Positions 27,038 to 35,303 of a DNA stretch of 64,000 bases are shown here, one piece after another (within the stretch, counting starts at the first letter, position 1; every line of letters begins with the position of its first letter). Below the pieces are notes generated by a model. It worked only from the letters and a program-made list of their open reading frames with translations. It made no database searches and was not told the DNA's origin. This stretch comes from an uncultured Desulfobulbus sp. (GTDB lineage: Bacteria; Desulfobacterota; Desulfobulbia; Desulfobulbales; Desulfobulbaceae). The stretch spans positions 1 through 64,000 of the forward strand of contig NZ_OY760916.1 in assembly GCF_963664075.1 (NCBI RefSeq), given 5' to 3'. The translations under genes and the position numbers were made by a program.

Positions 27038-27092
27038 ATTTGTTGAGGAGTTCAACACGCCTAGAGGTTGAACTTTCGTAGAGGAGAACATA

Positions 27093-27755
27093 ATGAAATC
27101 ATTCATGATTGCCCCTTCCATTCTTTCCGCGGATTTTTCCCGTTTGGGTGAAGAAATACAAGCTGTCGAAGCCGCGGGCGCCGAGGTTATCCATATCGAT
27201 GTCATGGATGGCCATTTTGTTCCCAATATCACCATTGGACCGTTGGTGGTGAAGGCGGCACGGCAAGTGACCGATTTGCCACTTGATGTCCATCTCATGA
27301 TCACCTCGCCTGATCGCTATATTCAAGATTTTATCGATGCCGGCGCTGATTGGGTGACTGTACATGTTGAAGCGTGTACACACTTGCATAGGACCCTTTC
27401 CTATATTCGCAGTCAGGGGAAAAAAGCCGGTGCGGTTCTCAATCCGGCAACCTCGCTTTCCACCCTTGAGTATGTTTTGGATGAACTTGACCTGGTCATG
27501 CTGATGAGCGTAAACCCAGGATTCGGCGGCCAGTCTTTTATTGAATCATCCCTGGATAAGATTACCAAGTTGCGACAAATGCTCGATGCGGTGAATCCTG
27601 AAGCCGGAATCGAGGTCGATGGCGGCATTAGCCCCAAAACCATTGAGCGGGTCGCACAGGCTGGTGCCAATATTTTTGTTGCCGGATCTGCGGTGTACGG
27701 AGCCTCTGATTATCGGGCAGTGATTGCGGAAATGAAACGTTTGGCAGGCGCATAA
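27093..27755 (+). CDS. rpe: Ribulose-phosphate 3-epimerase
   Basis: Rpe interconverts ribulose 5-phosphate and xylulose 5-phosphate. The 220-aa TIM-barrel protein has [17 protein letters not shown], the metal site [36 protein letters not shown] and the phosphate site [11 protein letters not shown] and [12 protein letters not shown] 27093 follows GAGGAG. It is 25 nt upstream of pgi and likely cotranscribed as a sugar-phosphate pair. Confidence 0.96.
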   Translation: MKSFMIAPSILSADFSRLGEEIQAVEAAGAEVIHIDVMDGHFVPNITIGPLVVKAARQVTDLPLDVHLMITSPDRYIQDFIDAGADWVTVHVEACTHLHRTLSYIRSQGKKAGAVLNPATSLSTLEYVLDELDLVMLMSVNPGFGGQSFIESSLDKITKLRQMLDAVNPEAGIEVDGGISPKTIERVAQAGANIFVAGSAVYGASDYRAVIAEMKRLAGA

Positions 27756-27780
27756 ATCCAATAAAGTACGGAGGGCTGTG

Positions 27781-29391
27781 ATGCATCTACAGGATTTTAC
27801 AACCTATAAGGCTGTCGCTCGACTCAGGTCTCTGGCAGAGAAACCCTACGATCTCACGGGACCCAAAGGACTGAGTGCTGAACGGATTGGCCAATATACC
27901 TGTTCGAATTGTGGCTTTGATCTGTTGTACGCAACCCAGCGGGTGAACGATGCGGTGCTCGAGGCATTGCAGGATCTTGCCGACGAGGCGGGGGTGATCG
28001 CTGCCTTTCATGAGATGAAAAAGGGAGCAGTTCTCAATCGTATTGAAGGCTATGCAAGTGAAAACCGACAGGTGCTGCACACCGCCAGTCGTGATGTCTT
28101 CTCGAACACGCCTTTGGCTCCAGAGGCATCTGGGCGGGCAAGAGAAGAGTTGGACAAGCTCCGCCTTTTTTTAGATGCGATCGAATCCGCTACAATCGCT
28201 AATGCAAAGGGAGAGCCCCTTACCACCATGGTGCAGGTCGGTATTGGGGGCTCAGACCTGGGGCCACGAGCCATCTACCTGGCCTTGCAGGGAGCCTGTA
28301 GTTCGCAACGTTCAGCTCGTTTCATCGCGAACGTCGATCCCGATGATGCCGCTGAAGTCCTCTCTCGCCTCGATCTCTCCCGTACTCTGTTTAATATCGT
28401 TTCTAAAAGTGGGACCACCCTGGAAACCCTGACAAATGAACAGCTGGTCAAAAAGGCGCTGCTCGATGCAGGACTTGAGCCACGCGCGCATATGATCGCG
28501 GTGACCGGTGAAGGAAGCCCCATGGATGATCCGGGTAACTACCTGGCATCCTTTTATATGTTTGATTATATCGGTGGGCGCTATTCCGCAACCTCCATGG
28601 TTGGTTTGGTCACCCTGGGCTTTGCCTTGGGATATGATGCCATCATGGAGTTTCTGACCGGGGCCCATGCCATGGATCTTGCAGCGGAAGAGCCGAAGGT
28701 TAAAGGCAATCTTCCGTTGCTCCTGGCCTTGCTTGGCATTTGGAATCACAATTTTTTAGGGCATGCATCGGTAGCGGTTCTGCCGTATTCGCAGGCCTTG
28801 AACCGTTTTCCGGCGCACCTCCAACAGTGTGACATGGAGAGTAATGGGAAGTCTACGACCCGAAGAGGAGCCAAAGTCGCCTGGCAAACAGGACCGATAG
28901 TCTGGGGGGAGCCAGGGACCAACGGACAGCATGCCTTCTATCAGCTTATCCATCAGGGAACAGAGATTGTTCCTGTGGAATTTATCGGTTTTCGCAAGTC
29001 GCAGTATCAGGTTGATCTCGAAGTCAAAGGGACCACATCTCAGCAGAAGCTGATCGCCAATATGCTGGCGCAGTCCCTGGCATTAGCGCAAGGGCAGCCT
29101 AGTGATAACCCGGCCCGAGGGTTTATGGGGAACCGTCCGAGCTCGGTTTTACTTGCCGATCAACTGACCCCAAAAACAATGGGGGCGCTCCTGGCGCTGT
29201 ATGAACACAAAATCGCCTTTCAGGGATTTTGTTGGAACATTAACTCTTTTGATCAGGAAGGGGTGCAGCTGGGGAAGGTACTGGCGACCAGGTTGCTTAA
29301 TCTCATGGAGAACGCTGTCCCTTCCGCGGGCGGAGATCCGGATGAAGAAAGTGTTGAACGAGCCCTTTTGAACCAGGCAAAAGTAGGCTGA
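27781..29391 (+). CDS. pgi: Glucose-6-phosphate isomerase
   Basis: Pgi interconverts glucose 6-phosphate and fructose 6-phosphate. The 536-aa protein has two SIS-type halves, with VQVGIGGSDLGPRAIYLAL, VSKSGTTLETLTNEQL, GGRYSATSMVGLVTLGFALG (family signature region), QQCDMESNGKS and QGCxQ-like catalytic regions near HQGTEIVPVEFIG. It has an N-terminal extension with a CSNC pair. ATG 27781 follows GGAGGG; the adjoining GTG 27778 is less likely. It is encoded with rpe and upstream of the dsr promoter. Confidence 0.93.
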   Translation: MHLQDFTTYKAVARLRSLAEKPYDLTGPKGLSAERIGQYTCSNCGFDLLYATQRVNDAVLEALQDLADEAGVIAAFHEMKKGAVLNRIEGYASENRQVLHTASRDVFSNTPLAPEASGRAREELDKLRLFLDAIESATIANAKGEPLTTMVQVGIGGSDLGPRAIYLALQGACSSQRSARFIANVDPDDAAEVLSRLDLSRTLFNIVSKSGTTLETLTNEQLVKKALLDAGLEPRAHMIAVTGEGSPMDDPGNYLASFYMFDYIGGRYSATSMVGLVTLGFALGYDAIMEFLTGAHAMDLAAEEPKVKGNLPLLLALLGIWNHNFLGHASVAVLPYSQALNRFPAHLQQCDMESNGKSTTRRGAKVAWQTGPIVWGEPGTNGQHAFYQLIHQGTEIVPVEFIGFRKSQYQVDLEVKGTTSQQKLIANMLAQSLALAQGQPSDNPARGFMGNRPSSVLLADQLTPKTMGALLALYEHKIAFQGFCWNINSFDQEGVQLGKVLATRLLNLMENAVPSAGGDPDEESVERALLNQAKVG

Positions 29392-29448
29392 TTTGGCCTG
29401 AGCCATTGGGGCGGTTTTGTTGGTGCAACAATGGCTTATGGTTTTTTG

Positions 29449-29477
29449 TTGACAAAGGCATGCCGTGCGTTTATTCT
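29449..29477 (+). promoter_or_regulatory. Sigma-70 promoter of the dsrABD operon
   Basis: TTGACA (29449-29454), 17-nt spacer, TATTCT (29472-29477). Transcription would begin near 29484, leaving a leader of about 117 nt before dsrA. The near-consensus boxes fit a strongly expressed respiratory operon. Confidence 0.75.
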
Positions 29478-29483
29478 CGCTTC

Positions 29484-29499
29484 CTGAATGAGCATTCAG
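29484..29499 (+). other. Hairpin at the dsr transcript 5' end
   Basis: CTGAAT (29484-29489) and ATTCAG (29494-29499) form a 6-bp stem with a 4-nt loop, starting at the predicted transcription start. Such 5' hairpins can protect mRNA from degradation. Confidence 0.4.
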
Positions 29500-29600
29500 A
29501 TAAGTATTGTGCGTTCTTGCCTGTATTAACGTGCAATTCTCGTTCGGGCAACTCTAATTGACAGGTAATTTAAACCAGATAATCTCTAGGAGGAACACTG

Positions 29601-30887
29601 ATGGCAAAGCATGAAACGCCTCTCTTGGACGAATTGGAAAAAGGTCCATGGCCGAGTTTCGTCACCGACCTCAAGCAGCAGGCTGAGACCAAGCCTGAGT
29701 GCTGGGACATCCTTGGTCAGCTTGAGCTTTCATACAAAGATCGGATTACCCACTGGAAACACGGCGGTATCGTAGGTGTTTTCGGATATGGTGGTGGTAT
29801 TGTTGGTCGGTATTCCGACGTGCCTGACCAGTTCCCCGGTGTAGAGCACTTCCATACTGTTCGTATTGCACAGCCTTCCGGTCTCTACTACTCCACTGAG
29901 AACCTCCGCGCGCTCATGGATCTGTGGGAGAAATACGGTTCTGGTGTAACCAATATGCACGGTTCTACCGGTGACATGATTTTCCTCGGTACCCGTACCG
30001 AGAATCTGGAGCCCCTGTTCTGGGATCTGACCCATGACCTGAAACAGGATCTGGGTGGTTCCGGCTCCAACCTCCGTACCCCCGCTTGCTGTCTGGGTGA
30101 GTCCCGCTGTGAGTGGGCATGTTACGACTCTCAGGAGATCTGTAACGCACTGACCCAGCACTATCAGGATGAGATCCATCGTCCTGCTTTTCCCTACAAG
30201 TTTAAATTCAAATTCTCCGCTTGTCCGAACGACTGTGTTGCTGCTATCGCTCGTTCCGACTTTGCTGTTATCGGTACCTGGAAAGATGATATCCGCATCG
30301 ATCAGGCCGCTGTGAAACAGTACGTTGCAGGTGCTGAAGGCTACCCGGCAAACGGTGGCGCGCACAAAGGTGGTAACTGGGGTGCATTTGACATCCAGAA
30401 AGAGGTTATCGACCTGTGCCCGACCAGCTGTATGTGGATGGAAGGCGATGAGCTGAAAATCGACAACTCAGAGTGTACCCGTTGTATGCATTGCATCAAC
30501 GTAATGCCTCGCGCACTGCGTCCTGGTGTTGAGAAAGGTGCTTCCATCTGCATCGGTGCTAAAGCTCCGATTCTGGATGGTGCGCAGTTCGCTACCTTGG
30601 TTATTCCGTTTATCAATGTCTCTGCAGAAGACGAGTTCGGTGATGTTATCGACGTGATCGAGAAGGTTTGGGACTGGTGGATGGAAGTTGGTAAAAACCG
30701 TGAGCGCGTGGGTGAGACCATGCAGCGCATCGGTCTGCCGACTTTCCTCAGCGTTATGGAAGTAGAGCCCATGCCTCAGCACGTTAAAGAGCCTCGTTCC
30801 AACCCCTACGTCTTCTGGAAGGAAGAAGAAGTACCTGGTGGCTGGGAGCGTGATGTCGTCGAGTTCAGAAAGAAACACGCAGCCTGA
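29601..30887 (+). CDS. dsrA: Dissimilatory sulfite reductase, alpha subunit
   Basis: DsrA is half of the DsrAB enzyme that reduces sulfite in anaerobic respiration. The 428-aa protein shows the siroheme/[4Fe-4S] cysteines (TPACCLGESRCEWACYD and FSACPNDC) and the inserted ferredoxin domain (LCPTSCMWMEG with ECTRCMHCINVMP). ATG 29601 follows AGGAGG. The next genes are dsrB and dsrD, the order seen in sulfate-reducing bacteria; dsrD favours the reductive type of enzyme. Codon choice is strongly biased (GGT, CGT, CTG), as expected for high expression. Confidence 0.98.
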   Translation: MAKHETPLLDELEKGPWPSFVTDLKQQAETKPECWDILGQLELSYKDRITHWKHGGIVGVFGYGGGIVGRYSDVPDQFPGVEHFHTVRIAQPSGLYYSTENLRALMDLWEKYGSGVTNMHGSTGDMIFLGTRTENLEPLFWDLTHDLKQDLGGSGSNLRTPACCLGESRCEWACYDSQEICNALTQHYQDEIHRPAFPYKFKFKFSACPNDCVAAIARSDFAVIGTWKDDIRIDQAAVKQYVAGAEGYPANGGAHKGGNWGAFDIQKEVIDLCPTSCMWMEGDELKIDNSECTRCMHCINVMPRALRPGVEKGASICIGAKAPILDGAQFATLVIPFINVSAEDEFGDVIDVIEKVWDWWMEVGKNRERVGETMQRIGLPTFLSVMEVEPMPQHVKEPRSNPYVFWKEEEVPGGWERDVVEFRKKHAA

Positions 30888-30940
30888 TAACTATCTTCGA
30901 TATTTACTTTAACGGAATTACTATATAAGGAGATTTTACA

Positions 30941-32083
30941 ATGGGTTACGATCCGAATAATCCTATGGAAGGTCGGATTACCGACTTAGGACCGCGCTAC
31001 TACGGAGACTTCCTGCCCCCTTACATCAAGGAAAACAAAGGCAAATGGCTCTACCACGAGATCCTCGAGCCGGGTGTCCTGGTACACGTGGCTGAGAGTG
31101 GTGCTAAAGTTTTCACCGTACGTTGTGGTTCTGCTCGTTTGATCACCGTTAATCGTGTACGTCTGTACTGCGATATCGCTGACAAATGCTGTGACGGTTT
31201 CCTCCGTTTCACCACCCGTAACAACGTTGAGTTCATGTGCGACACCGAGGAAAAACTCGCTGCCCTCAAAGCAGAGCTCGCCAACCACAAAGCCGAGCTG
31301 CCCATCGGTGGTACCGGTGCTTGTGTAACCAACATCGTTCATACCCAGGGTTGGGTACATTGCCATACTCCGGCTACCGATGCTTCCGGTCCGGTTAAGG
31401 CTGTTATGGATGACCTGTTCGAGTACTTTGGTTCCATGACCCTGCCTGCACAGGTACGTATCGCCCTGGCTTGCTGTCTGAACATGTGTGGTGCTGTACA
31501 TGCTTCCGATATCGCCATCCTCGGTATCCATCGTAAGCCGCCGATGATCGACAACGATCGTATCACCGGTGTTTGCGAGATTCCGCTGGCAATCGCTTCT
31601 TGTCCGCTGGGTGCTGTTAAGCCGAACAAGGCCACTAACTCTGCAGGCGAAGAAGTTAAATCTGTAAAAGTTAACGCTGAGCGTTGTATGTTCTGCGGTA
31701 ACTGCTACACCATGTGCCCGGCTATGCCGCTGGCTGATCCGGAAGGTGACGGTATCGCCATCCTGGTTGGTGGTAAGGTTTCCAACGCGAAATCTGCTCC
31801 GAAATTCTCCAAGCTGATCGTTCCCTTCCTGCCGAACACCACCCCGCGCTGGCCTGAGACCGTCGCTTGTGTTCGTCAGATCCTTGAGGCCTATGCCAAG
31901 GATGCGAACAAATACGAGCGTCTTGGTGAGTGGGCTGAGCGTATCGGTTGGGAGAAATTCTTCGAGAAAACCGGTATTCCTTTCACCGAGAAATCCATCG
32001 ACGACTATCGTCTGGCGTACGATACCTGGCGGACCACCACCCAGTTCAAATACACCAGTCATACTGCCGCGTATACCAAGTAA
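30941..32083 (+). CDS. dsrB: Dissimilatory sulfite reductase, beta subunit
   Basis: DsrB carries the catalytic siroheme in the DsrAB heterotetramer. The 380-aa protein begins [19 protein letters not shown], as in the family. It has [13 protein letters not shown] (siroheme/Fe-S cysteines), a further pair [12 protein letters not shown], and a ferredoxin domain ([20 protein letters not shown]). ATG 30941 has AAGGAG upstream, 53 nt after dsrA. A long frame on the opposite strand of this gene is a coding shadow. Confidence 0.98.
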   Translation: MGYDPNNPMEGRITDLGPRYYGDFLPPYIKENKGKWLYHEILEPGVLVHVAESGAKVFTVRCGSARLITVNRVRLYCDIADKCCDGFLRFTTRNNVEFMCDTEEKLAALKAELANHKAELPIGGTGACVTNIVHTQGWVHCHTPATDASGPVKAVMDDLFEYFGSMTLPAQVRIALACCLNMCGAVHASDIAILGIHRKPPMIDNDRITGVCEIPLAIASCPLGAVKPNKATNSAGEEVKSVKVNAERCMFCGNCYTMCPAMPLADPEGDGIAILVGGKVSNAKSAPKFSKLIVPFLPNTTPRWPETVACVRQILEAYAKDANKYERLGEWAERIGWEKFFEKTGIPFTEKSIDDYRLAYDTWRTTTQFKYTSHTAAYTK

Positions 32084-32095
32084 TTTTTATCCATC

Positions 32096-32130
32096 TTCGA
32101 TCGGCCCTGAGACTCTCAGGGCCGATCGAA
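32096..32130 (+). promoter_or_regulatory. Perfect 15-bp stem-loop between dsrB and dsrD
   Basis: The segment 32096-32110 (TTCGATCGGCCCTGA) is exactly complementary to 32116-32130, with a 5-nt loop. It starts 12 nt after the dsrB stop. No T run follows, so it is not a standard terminator. It may stabilise the dsrAB mRNA 3' end or adjust the ratio of DsrD to DsrAB. Confidence 0.7.
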
Positions 32131-32164
32131 TTATGTGTTCAACACATATTTTAAGGAGCGCATT

Positions 32165-32392
32165 ATGGCACTGAGCATTGAAGAATTGGAAGCAGCCATC
32201 ATCGAGAAGGCTACCAAGTCTCCGAAACCACAGTTGTACATCAAAGATTTTTACGCGTGTGATCCTGATGCAAAACCGCGTGAGATCAAAAAAGTTGCCA
32301 ACGCATTGGTAACCAAAGGTGAGTTGATGTTCTGGTCTTCCGGATCCACCACCATGTACGCACGTCCTGATCGTATTCAGGCTGACGACTGA
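32165..32392 (+). CDS. dsrD: DsrD protein
   Basis: DsrD is a small winged-helix protein, reported to stimulate DsrAB activity, and is typical of organisms with reductive-type Dsr. The 75-aa product (family about 78) begins MALSIEELEAAIIEKA and contains QLYIKDFYACDPDAKPREIKKVANALVTKGELMFWSSGSTTMY. ATG 32165 follows AAGGAGCG. It is the last gene of the operon, before a terminator. Confidence 0.95.
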   Translation: MALSIEELEAAIIEKATKSPKPQLYIKDFYACDPDAKPREIKKVANALVTKGELMFWSSGSTTMYARPDRIQADD

Positions 32393-32419
32393 GTTTTTAA
32401 AAAAACTTACGTTGCTGAG

Positions 32420-32452
32420 GCAGAGGTTCCCTTACGGGCCTCTGCTTTTTTT
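32420..32452 (+). terminator. Rho-independent terminator of the dsr operon
   Basis: GCAGAGG (32420-32426) pairs with CCTCTGC (32439-32445), followed by seven T residues. It lies 28 nt after dsrD. Confidence 0.88.
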
Positions 32453-32464
32453 ATTTTTAGGGCT

Positions 32465-33202
32465 ATGAAAATATTTTTAGAAGAGACCGACTCTACCAAC
32501 CGGATTGCCAAGCAAGAAGCTGCCGCCGGAATTGAGTCTCAAAGTGTGATCTGGGCTGGACAGCAGCAATCAGGAAAAGGGCAGTATGGTCGTGTTTTTG
32601 CTTCACCACCTGGAGGCCTTTATTTTAGCCTTGTCCTGCGACCGCAGTTACCACCAGATGCCTTACCATTGATTACTCTGGTCACAGGGCTCGCCTGCCG
32701 AGATGTGTTGCATGAGGCGTGTGCTGCCCAGGCTCAGATCAAATGGCCCAATGATCTTTACCTGAAAGGGAAAAAGGTAGGGGGCATTCTCTGCGAAAAT
32801 TCGATGCAAACCATTGGGGAAAAAGTGCAGGCAACGGTGATCATTGGTGTTGGGCTCAATATCAATTCCAAGCGCTCAGATTTTCCCCCTGAACTGCATC
32901 CACTTGTAACCACTATCTTTACTGAAGGGGGTATGGCGTTTGACCTTTCAGCGTTACTCGATGCGGTTGTTAAAAAAATTTGTCATTTTGTTGACGAGTT
33001 GGCGATAAATCGTGACTCTCTTCTCGACCGTTGGCAAAACTATGATTACTTACTCAACAAGCCACTTCGTTACATCAACGGCGAGCAAATTCTCCATGGC
33101 ACCGGTAAAGGTCTCGCCTCAGATGGACGCTATCAGATAGTTGATGCAGAGGGAAAGATGCACGCCATTATAGGTGGACAGTTACGGCCTGTTGAACTGT
33201 AA
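32465..33202 (+). CDS. birA: Biotin--protein ligase (monofunctional BirA)
   Basis: BirA activates biotin to biotinoyl-AMP and attaches it to carboxylase or decarboxylase carrier lysines. The 245-aa protein has TDSTN, GQQQSGKGQYGRVFASPPGG (biotinoyl-AMP loop, family GRGRRGR-like) and KWPNDLYLKGKKVGGIL, and a C-terminal SH3-like end. The N-terminal DNA-binding domain of E. coli BirA is absent, so it is a catalytic-only form without repressor activity. The start follows the dsr terminator closely and has no strong Shine-Dalgarno sequence. Confidence 0.92.
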   Translation: MKIFLEETDSTNRIAKQEAAAGIESQSVIWAGQQQSGKGQYGRVFASPPGGLYFSLVLRPQLPPDALPLITLVTGLACRDVLHEACAAQAQIKWPNDLYLKGKKVGGILCENSMQTIGEKVQATVIIGVGLNINSKRSDFPPELHPLVTTIFTEGGMAFDLSALLDAVVKKICHFVDELAINRDSLLDRWQNYDYLLNKPLRYINGEQILHGTGKGLASDGRYQIVDAEGKMHAIIGGQLRPVEL

Positions 33203-33257
33203 CTAGGGGCGTACATAACATCCTCCAACAAGTGCTGATAATATCAGGGGAGATGAC

Positions 33258-34259
33258 ATGTCAAGAACCACCTTTCCAGCTTTTGTTGTTTCTGAAGGAA
33301 ATTCCGGGCAGGTTTATCGGGAAATCAAACAAAAAACATTGGATGAACTGCCCCCGGGCGAGGTCCTCATACAGGTCGAGTACTCATCGCTCAATTATAA
33401 AGATGCCCTCTCTGCCAACGGCAACCGAGGGGTGAGCAAGCACTATCCTCACACTCCAGGCATTGATGCCGCCGGGATTGTCGTGGAATCCTCTGTCTCT
33501 GGGTGGCAACCCGGTGATGAGGTTATCTGCTCAGGCTATGACCTGGGGATGGACACCGATGGTGGATTTGCCCGTTATATTCGTGTTCCCCAGTCCTGGG
33601 TTGTCCGTAAACCACAAAATTTGAGCCTGCTTGAATCTATGCAGTTGGGGACTGCTGGTTTTACAGCCGCCCTCAGCGTACTTGGGCTTGAGTCAAACGG
33701 TGTAACTCCCCAAAAAGGGCCTGTTCTTGTCACTGGAGCCACCGGTGGCGTGGGCACAGTAGCCCTGCAGATTCTTGTGAGCCTCGGCTATACGGTGGTA
33801 TCTGTTTCTGGAAAATCAGAGGCAAAAGATTTTTTACAGGGGCTGGGTGCTGCTGAAGTCATCGACCGTGAGAGTTTTCTGGCAAAAAAAGATAAAGGAT
33901 TGCTCACCGCAACCTGGGCAGGTGTCGTTGATACCGTCGGCGGGGATATCCTTGCCACTGCCATTAAGGGAACAAATTACGATGGCGTGGTGACCAGTTG
34001 CGGCAATGCCGCATCCGCGGATTTACCCTTAAATGTGTATCCTTTCATTTTACGCGGGGTGCATCTCTTGGGAATTTACGCGGCCAACTGCGCTATGGAA
34101 AAACGGTTGCTTGTATGGGAAAAACTCAGCGCAGAATGGAAACTTAAGCGTCTTGATACTTTTTGCCGTCTTATCGGCTTAGGTGATCTGGATACCGAAA
34201 TTACCCGAATGTTGGCCGGAAAAAGTAAAGGCCGTTGTGTTGTTCAATTAGGAGAGTAA
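33258..34259 (+). CDS. acuI: AcuI/YhdH-type quinone oxidoreductase (zinc-independent MDR)
   Basis: A 333-aa medium-chain reductase of the YhdH/AcuI group, which includes NADPH-dependent acrylyl-CoA reductases. Family features: SSLNYKDALSANGNRGVSKHYPHTPGIDAAGIV near the N-terminus, the Rossmann motif VTGATGGVGTVALQIL and DTVGGDILATAI. ATG 33258 follows GGGGAG. It precedes kdsD by 2 nt, suggesting an operon of convenience. Substrate is inferred only from family. Confidence 0.82.
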   Translation: MSRTTFPAFVVSEGNSGQVYREIKQKTLDELPPGEVLIQVEYSSLNYKDALSANGNRGVSKHYPHTPGIDAAGIVVESSVSGWQPGDEVICSGYDLGMDTDGGFARYIRVPQSWVVRKPQNLSLLESMQLGTAGFTAALSVLGLESNGVTPQKGPVLVTGATGGVGTVALQILVSLGYTVVSVSGKSEAKDFLQGLGAAEVIDRESFLAKKDKGLLTATWAGVVDTVGGDILATAIKGTNYDGVVTSCGNAASADLPLNVYPFILRGVHLLGIYAANCAMEKRLLVWEKLSAEWKLKRLDTFCRLIGLGDLDTEITRMLAGKSKGRCVVQLGE

Positions 34260-34261
34260 TT

Positions 34262-35233
34262 GTGAGCTGTACATTAGCCAAGGAAGTGCTAACCATTGAG
34301 GCGGAAGGTATACAGGCCATCCGTGATAACATAGGAACAGAGTTTGAACGCGCTGTCGATTTAATTATGGAGTGCCCAAGCCGCCTGGTGGTCACAGGCA
34401 TTGGCAAATCCGGGCTTGTTGGTCAAAAAATATCTGCAACCTTAAACTCTACGGGAACCCCATCACTTTTTTTGCACCCTGTTGAGGCCATGCACGGAGA
34501 TCTGGGAATGGTGGCAGCCACCGACGTCGTTTTGGCCATCTCGTACTCAGGTGAGACTGCCGAGCTTAATCGTCTGCTGGCTTCCATCAAAGAGCGAAAT
34601 ATCCCGATTATCGCTCTCTGTGGCCGCAATGATTCTACCTTGGCTAACTATGCCCGTGAAACTTTAAATGTCGCCATTCCTAAAGAGGCCTGCCCTCTGG
34701 GGCTCGCCCCTACCACGTCGACCACGGCAACCCTTGCTATGGGGGACGCGCTGGCAGTTGCCCTTTTAAACCGGAAGCAGTTTAAAGCTGAGGATTTCCG
34801 TAAAAATCACCCCGGGGGCAGCCTAGGAGCACGTCTCAAAGTTGCCATTGGCGAGGTTATGCTCACTGGAGAAAAGGTGCCCCGAGTCTCGACCACGGCA
34901 ACGGTGGCTGAGGCTATTGGGGAACTCAATGCAAAAAATCTGGGAGCAGTTTTTGTTACTGACGACAAGGACACCCTCATGGGGATTGTGACCGATGGCG
35001 ACCTACGACGGATGCTTTCTTCGGGGAAAAGACATGAGGAGATTACTCTTGCTGAGGCAATGACTCGAAGTCCGCTGGCTATTTCCAGTGACTTGATGGC
35101 TGCAGACGCCTTATCCATCATGCAGCAGCATGAGATCACTGTGCTGGCTGTGGTTAGTGATAAGGGTAGTCTTTTAGGAATTCTGCACCTGCATGACCTG
35201 TTGGGTAAGGGCGAGTTTCGCTTTTTGATTTAA
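34262..35233 (+). CDS. kdsD: Arabinose-5-phosphate isomerase KdsD
   Basis: KdsD makes arabinose 5-phosphate from ribulose 5-phosphate, the first committed step to Kdo in lipopolysaccharide. The 323-aa protein has a SIS domain (VTGIGKSGLVGQKISATLNSTG, FLHPVEAMHGDLGM, SYSGETAEL) and two CBS domains (from about residue 210). It starts at GTG 34262 with GGAG upstream. It implies a diderm cell with Kdo-containing LPS. Confidence 0.93.
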   Translation: MSCTLAKEVLTIEAEGIQAIRDNIGTEFERAVDLIMECPSRLVVTGIGKSGLVGQKISATLNSTGTPSLFLHPVEAMHGDLGMVAATDVVLAISYSGETAELNRLLASIKERNIPIIALCGRNDSTLANYARETLNVAIPKEACPLGLAPTTSTTATLAMGDALAVALLNRKQFKAEDFRKNHPGGSLGARLKVAIGEVMLTGEKVPRVSTTATVAEAIGELNAKNLGAVFVTDDKDTLMGIVTDGDLRRMLSSGKRHEEITLAEAMTRSPLAISSDLMAADALSIMQQHEITVLAVVSDKGSLLGILHLHDLLGKGEFRFLI

Positions 35234-35244
35234 GCCAGAACGAA

Positions 35245-35290
35245 CAAAAAAGATCCCGTTATCCTTTGTTTTTTGTGCAGAGGATAACGG
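35245..35290 (-). terminator. Terminator of the E2-like/TPR gene
   Basis: CCGTTATCCT (35256-35265) and AGGATAACGG (35281-35290) form a perfect 10-bp stem with a 15-nt loop. On the minus strand it is followed by TC and then six T residues (35246-35251 as A). It separates convergent kdsD and the 791-aa gene. Confidence 0.65.
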
Positions 35291-35303
35291 AATGAGGAAA
35301 AAC

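Noticed and set aside
30986..32062. A 358-codon open frame antisense to dsrB, and a 211-codon frame antisense to dsrA
   Set aside because: The codon bias of dsrA and dsrB removes stops on the opposite strand; the plus-strand proteins are clearly real.
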